Assembly (NCBI RefSeq): GCF_007786455.1
Contig: NZ_VNJK01000004.1
Location: 1 to 64,000, forward strand
DNA: 64,000 nucleotides
Origin: Paenibacillus agilis
Lineage (GTDB): Bacteria; Bacillota; Bacilli; Paenibacillales; Paenibacillaceae
Direction of reading: 5' to 3'
In this document: one piece after another, positions 62,222 to 64,000 of the stretch
How the letters are laid out: each line of letters starts with the position of its first letter
Numbering within the stretch: position 1 is the first letter of the stretch
The notes under the pieces: generated by a model
Told to the model about the DNA's origin: nothing
Seen by the model: only the letters and a program-made list of their open reading frames with translations
Database searches by the model: none
Position numbers and translations under genes: made by a program

Positions 62222-62244
62222 ACGGCTTGCTTAGCCAGCAAGCC
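62222..62244 (-). terminator. Intrinsic terminator of the YjcZ-like gene (minus strand)
   Basis: The stem cggcttgct pairs with agcaagccg, followed by tttattttt on the minus strand. Confidence 0.85.
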
Positions 62245-62269
62245 GCATGAGGGAGAGAGTGTGACACTG

Positions 62270-62404
62270 TTAGAAACAGACAGCTTTTAAAATGATAACT
62301 AATAAGATGAAGAGTACGAGGACGCAACCGACCCCTGTTAATCCGCCATAATTATTACCACCGTAGCAAGGATTAACATTGCAAGGATCCACACAATGAG
62401 ACAT
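62270..62404 (-). CDS. YjcZ-like small sporulation membrane peptide
   Basis: A 44-residue frame begins at ATG 62404 behind gaaagaggtgaacaga. It has a Cys/Asn/Gly-rich head with CNVNPCYGGNNYGG and one hydrophobic C-terminal helix (VLVLFILLVIILKAV). The general form, a Gly/Tyr-rich head plus a short VLFILLVI-type helix, is that of the YjcZ/YosE family of small Bacillus proteins tied to sporulation. It has its own terminator. Family assignment is by pattern only. Confidence 0.65.
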   Translation of the reverse strand: MSHCVDPCNVNPCYGGNNYGGLTGVGCVLVLFILLVIILKAVCF

Positions 62405-62532
62405 TCTGTTCACCTCTTTCAGCTCTTATCATCGAACACAATGTATTGTATGAAGCAGGACAGCAGTCGTGCTGTGTGTTTACCCAGATCTAACGAAGAT
62501 AGGTATTCGCCTGTATGTAAGAGGTAGGTGAA

Positions 62533-63756
62533 TTAGGTACGCTGCAGTTTTGAATTTACTGTCATCGTCTGCCAAGGGCGCTGCAATGGCATAAAGGCAA
62601 TTGCAGCCATTAGAATGATGAAGGCGATAAAAAAAGGAGAGACATGAGAGCGAAGTTGCCCCGCCAACATTGGACCGAGAAATGATCCGATGGAGAAGGC
62701 GATAGACAACGTTGAGAAAATACGGCCATAGCGAGATCCTCCGCTTAGCTGCAGAAGGTGTGCAGAAAGTGCTGGCAGTGTAACTCCTTTTGTCATGCCA
62801 ATAAGAAATAAAGTGACATATAACGGCATTGGTGCATCAATGGCCATGCAGAAGAAAAGCAAAGATAAGCAAAATGAGCCAATCCAAGTTCGCAAGAAAG
62901 CTGAGTATCGGTTCAAAAACAACAAGCTCAGCGTGAATAAGGCACCTAAACTAACAGCGGTGAACAACATTCCAGTCTTTACTACGGATTGCAGAGCATT
63001 GGCTGCGAAAGGAAGCTCAAAAAATAAAATACCTTGTGAACAAGCAATCGCTAAAGGAAGTAGAAAAAATCTTAGCGGTATAGGCTGTATCGCATCGGCT
63101 TGTGTACTTGTTTGGACTGCAGTTGTTTTGTGACCAGCTTGATCGGGTTGAAGCTCATTCTTTGTTTCATTGGCACTTCCTAAAACTCCTGCTGGTTTTG
63201 CATGCTGCGGCGGACGTATGAGAACGGATGCCAGTGCTCCGATAATAAGGAGACCAATTCCTAGTGCCTGAAAAGCCATCGTAAAACCGACCTTGGATAC
63301 AAGATAGGCCCCAGCAGCGGGGGATACAACGGAAGCGAGAGTATGGATTAGCCCATTGCCTGCCATCAACTTGCCTTGCTGTACTTGATCCTCTGCATAG
63401 CGAGCAAGCAGCGCTAAGCATGCAGGGGAGAGGAAGGCTAATACAAATCCGCTAATCGAACGGACGATAAGCAACTGCCACGGATCAGTAACATGGGCTT
63501 GTAAAATTAACAGTACACCAGCTCCCATTAGACTCCACATAATGAATATACGACTACCGTAACGATCGACACCGTATCCTGCCAGTAAATTCCCAGGTAA
63601 ATGGGTGAAGGAATATAAGCCCATCATAAGTCCTATAAAGGAAGGAGCGGCACCAAGGGATACAGCGAAAGGCGTCAAAATCGGATATTGGGCATGCAAA
63701 TCGAAGAAGGCCACGAACAAAAATAAATAGAGCCACACGACAGAACGCAACGTCAT
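62533..63756 (-). CDS. MFS transporter
   Basis: This 407-residue permease has 12 predicted helices. Loop motifs include LAGYGVDRYGSRIFIMWSL between helices 2 and 3 and RYGRIFSTLSIAFSIGSFLG near 335-355. A Gln/Thr-rich loop (about 190-222) lies between the two halves. The first codon is uncertain: an ATG at 63756 sits too close to gggaggtg, and a TTG at 63750 is possible. The substrate is unknown. Confidence 0.85.
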   Translation of the reverse strand: MTLRSVVWLYLFLFVAFFDLHAQYPILTPFAVSLGAAPSFIGLMMGLYSFTHLPGNLLAGYGVDRYGSRIFIMWSLMGAGVLLILQAHVTDPWQLLIVRSISGFVLAFLSPACLALLARYAEDQVQQGKLMAGNGLIHTLASVVSPAAGAYLVSKVGFTMAFQALGIGLLIIGALASVLIRPPQHAKPAGVLGSANETKNELQPDQAGHKTTAVQTSTQADAIQPIPLRFFLLPLAIACSQGILFFELPFAANALQSVVKTGMLFTAVSLGALFTLSLLFLNRYSAFLRTWIGSFCLSLLFFCMAIDAPMPLYVTLFLIGMTKGVTLPALSAHLLQLSGGSRYGRIFSTLSIAFSIGSFLGPMLAGQLRSHVSPFFIAFIILMAAIAFMPLQRPWQTMTVNSKLQRT

Positions 63757-63930
63757 CACCTCCCATGGAATTCGTTTATTCTATACTTGTACGCGCAATG
63801 GGACGAACTTAGTACATTCAGTAATCGTGGCAGATGAAATAGGAAGTCGTAATTTTAAAGGATGACTGTATGCTCTTACGTCCATATTGGAAATGATGTA
63901 TAATACGCTAAGAAAAACGAGAAAGGACAG

Positions 63931-64000
63931 ATGTACAAGATGGATATACAGATGGATACGTTATTTGAGTTCATTAAGCAGAACTGGATGCTGTTTCTAA
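63931..64000 (+). CDS. Start of a further gene (partial, unidentified)
   Basis: A frame opens at ATG 63931 (alternative 63940) behind gagaaaggacag and runs off the end of the window. It reads MDIQMDTLFEFIKQNWMLFL from 63940. A -10 like TATAAT (63898-63903) lies in front. The visible residues, a short hydrophilic start and the beginning of a hydrophobic helix, suggest a membrane protein. There is too little to name it. Confidence 0.5.
   Translation, partial: MYKMDIQMDTLFEFIKQNWMLFL

Overview
The window looks like a chromosomal segment of an endospore-forming Gram-positive bacterium of the Paenibacillaceae (Paenibacillus-like). The evidence is the spore genes (SspI, two alpha/beta SASPs, YunB, YlbJ, a YjcZ-like peptide), strong AGGAGG-type ribosome-binding sites, a T-box in front of trpS, LiaFSR-type envelope stress genes and the conserved lytH-lipA-yutD neighbourhood. 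The species cannot be fixed from sequence alone.

Layout. 1-1764: the 3' end of a 23S rRNA gene, then 16 tRNA genes on the plus strand, closed by an intrinsic terminator. 1905-9101: an envelope-stress block of YuaF/flotillin, a LiaI-like membrane protein, two PspA paralogues around a PspC protein, then LiaF, LiaS and LiaR. 9207-12899: an Sm-like/PY-tailed protein, a YwmB-like protein, glucose-6-phosphate dehydrogenase and a KynB-type cyclase. 13173-19708: an oligopeptide ABC transporter (A-B-C-D-F) with a hairpin in its leader, plus an unrecognised 158-residue protein. 19752-22912: a flavoprotein monooxygenase and peptide release factor 3. 22959-25645: two tandem MerR-methyltransferase fusion genes, each behind a MerR-type promoter with a 19-bp spacer; one carries a large His-rich insert. 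25741-27712: sspI, ktrA and an ysgA-type rRNA methyltransferase.

27836-31264 holds a BlaI/BlaR1-type regulatory pair and a separate gene for a secreted protein that duplicates the C-terminal domain of the BlaR1-like sensor. Both promoters carry paired TACA-N2-TGTA operators, so the three genes look like one small regulon. 31291-35671 holds a divergent two-component system, an ABC-2 transporter and a DUF4097-type lipoprotein. 35788-39850 is a Fur-box-controlled siderophore uptake operon, visibly more AT-rich than its surroundings, followed by an Sfp-type phosphopantetheinyl transferase.

40766-47884 carries sporulation and core genes: a Gln-rich protein, yunB, lytH, lipA, yutD, NAD kinase and ylbJ. 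48118-54299 has a 31-residue peptide gene, a truncated haemoglobin, a DUF2225 protein, a methyltransferase, a Zn-ribbon/YycC-like small gene pair, oligoendopeptidase F and an MFS transporter. 54440-58264 has two near-identical SASP genes around galM, the trpS T-box and trpS. 58541-64000 has a YdjM-type membrane protein, heme O synthase, a Sco protein, a Toprim protein, a YjcZ-like peptide, a second MFS transporter and the start of a further gene.

The most interesting places are the BlaI/BlaR1 regulon with its soluble sensor-domain duplicate, the paired self-regulated MerR-methyltransferases, the merged Psp/Lia cluster, and a strong terminator-like hairpin inside the first codons of a siderophore permease gene.
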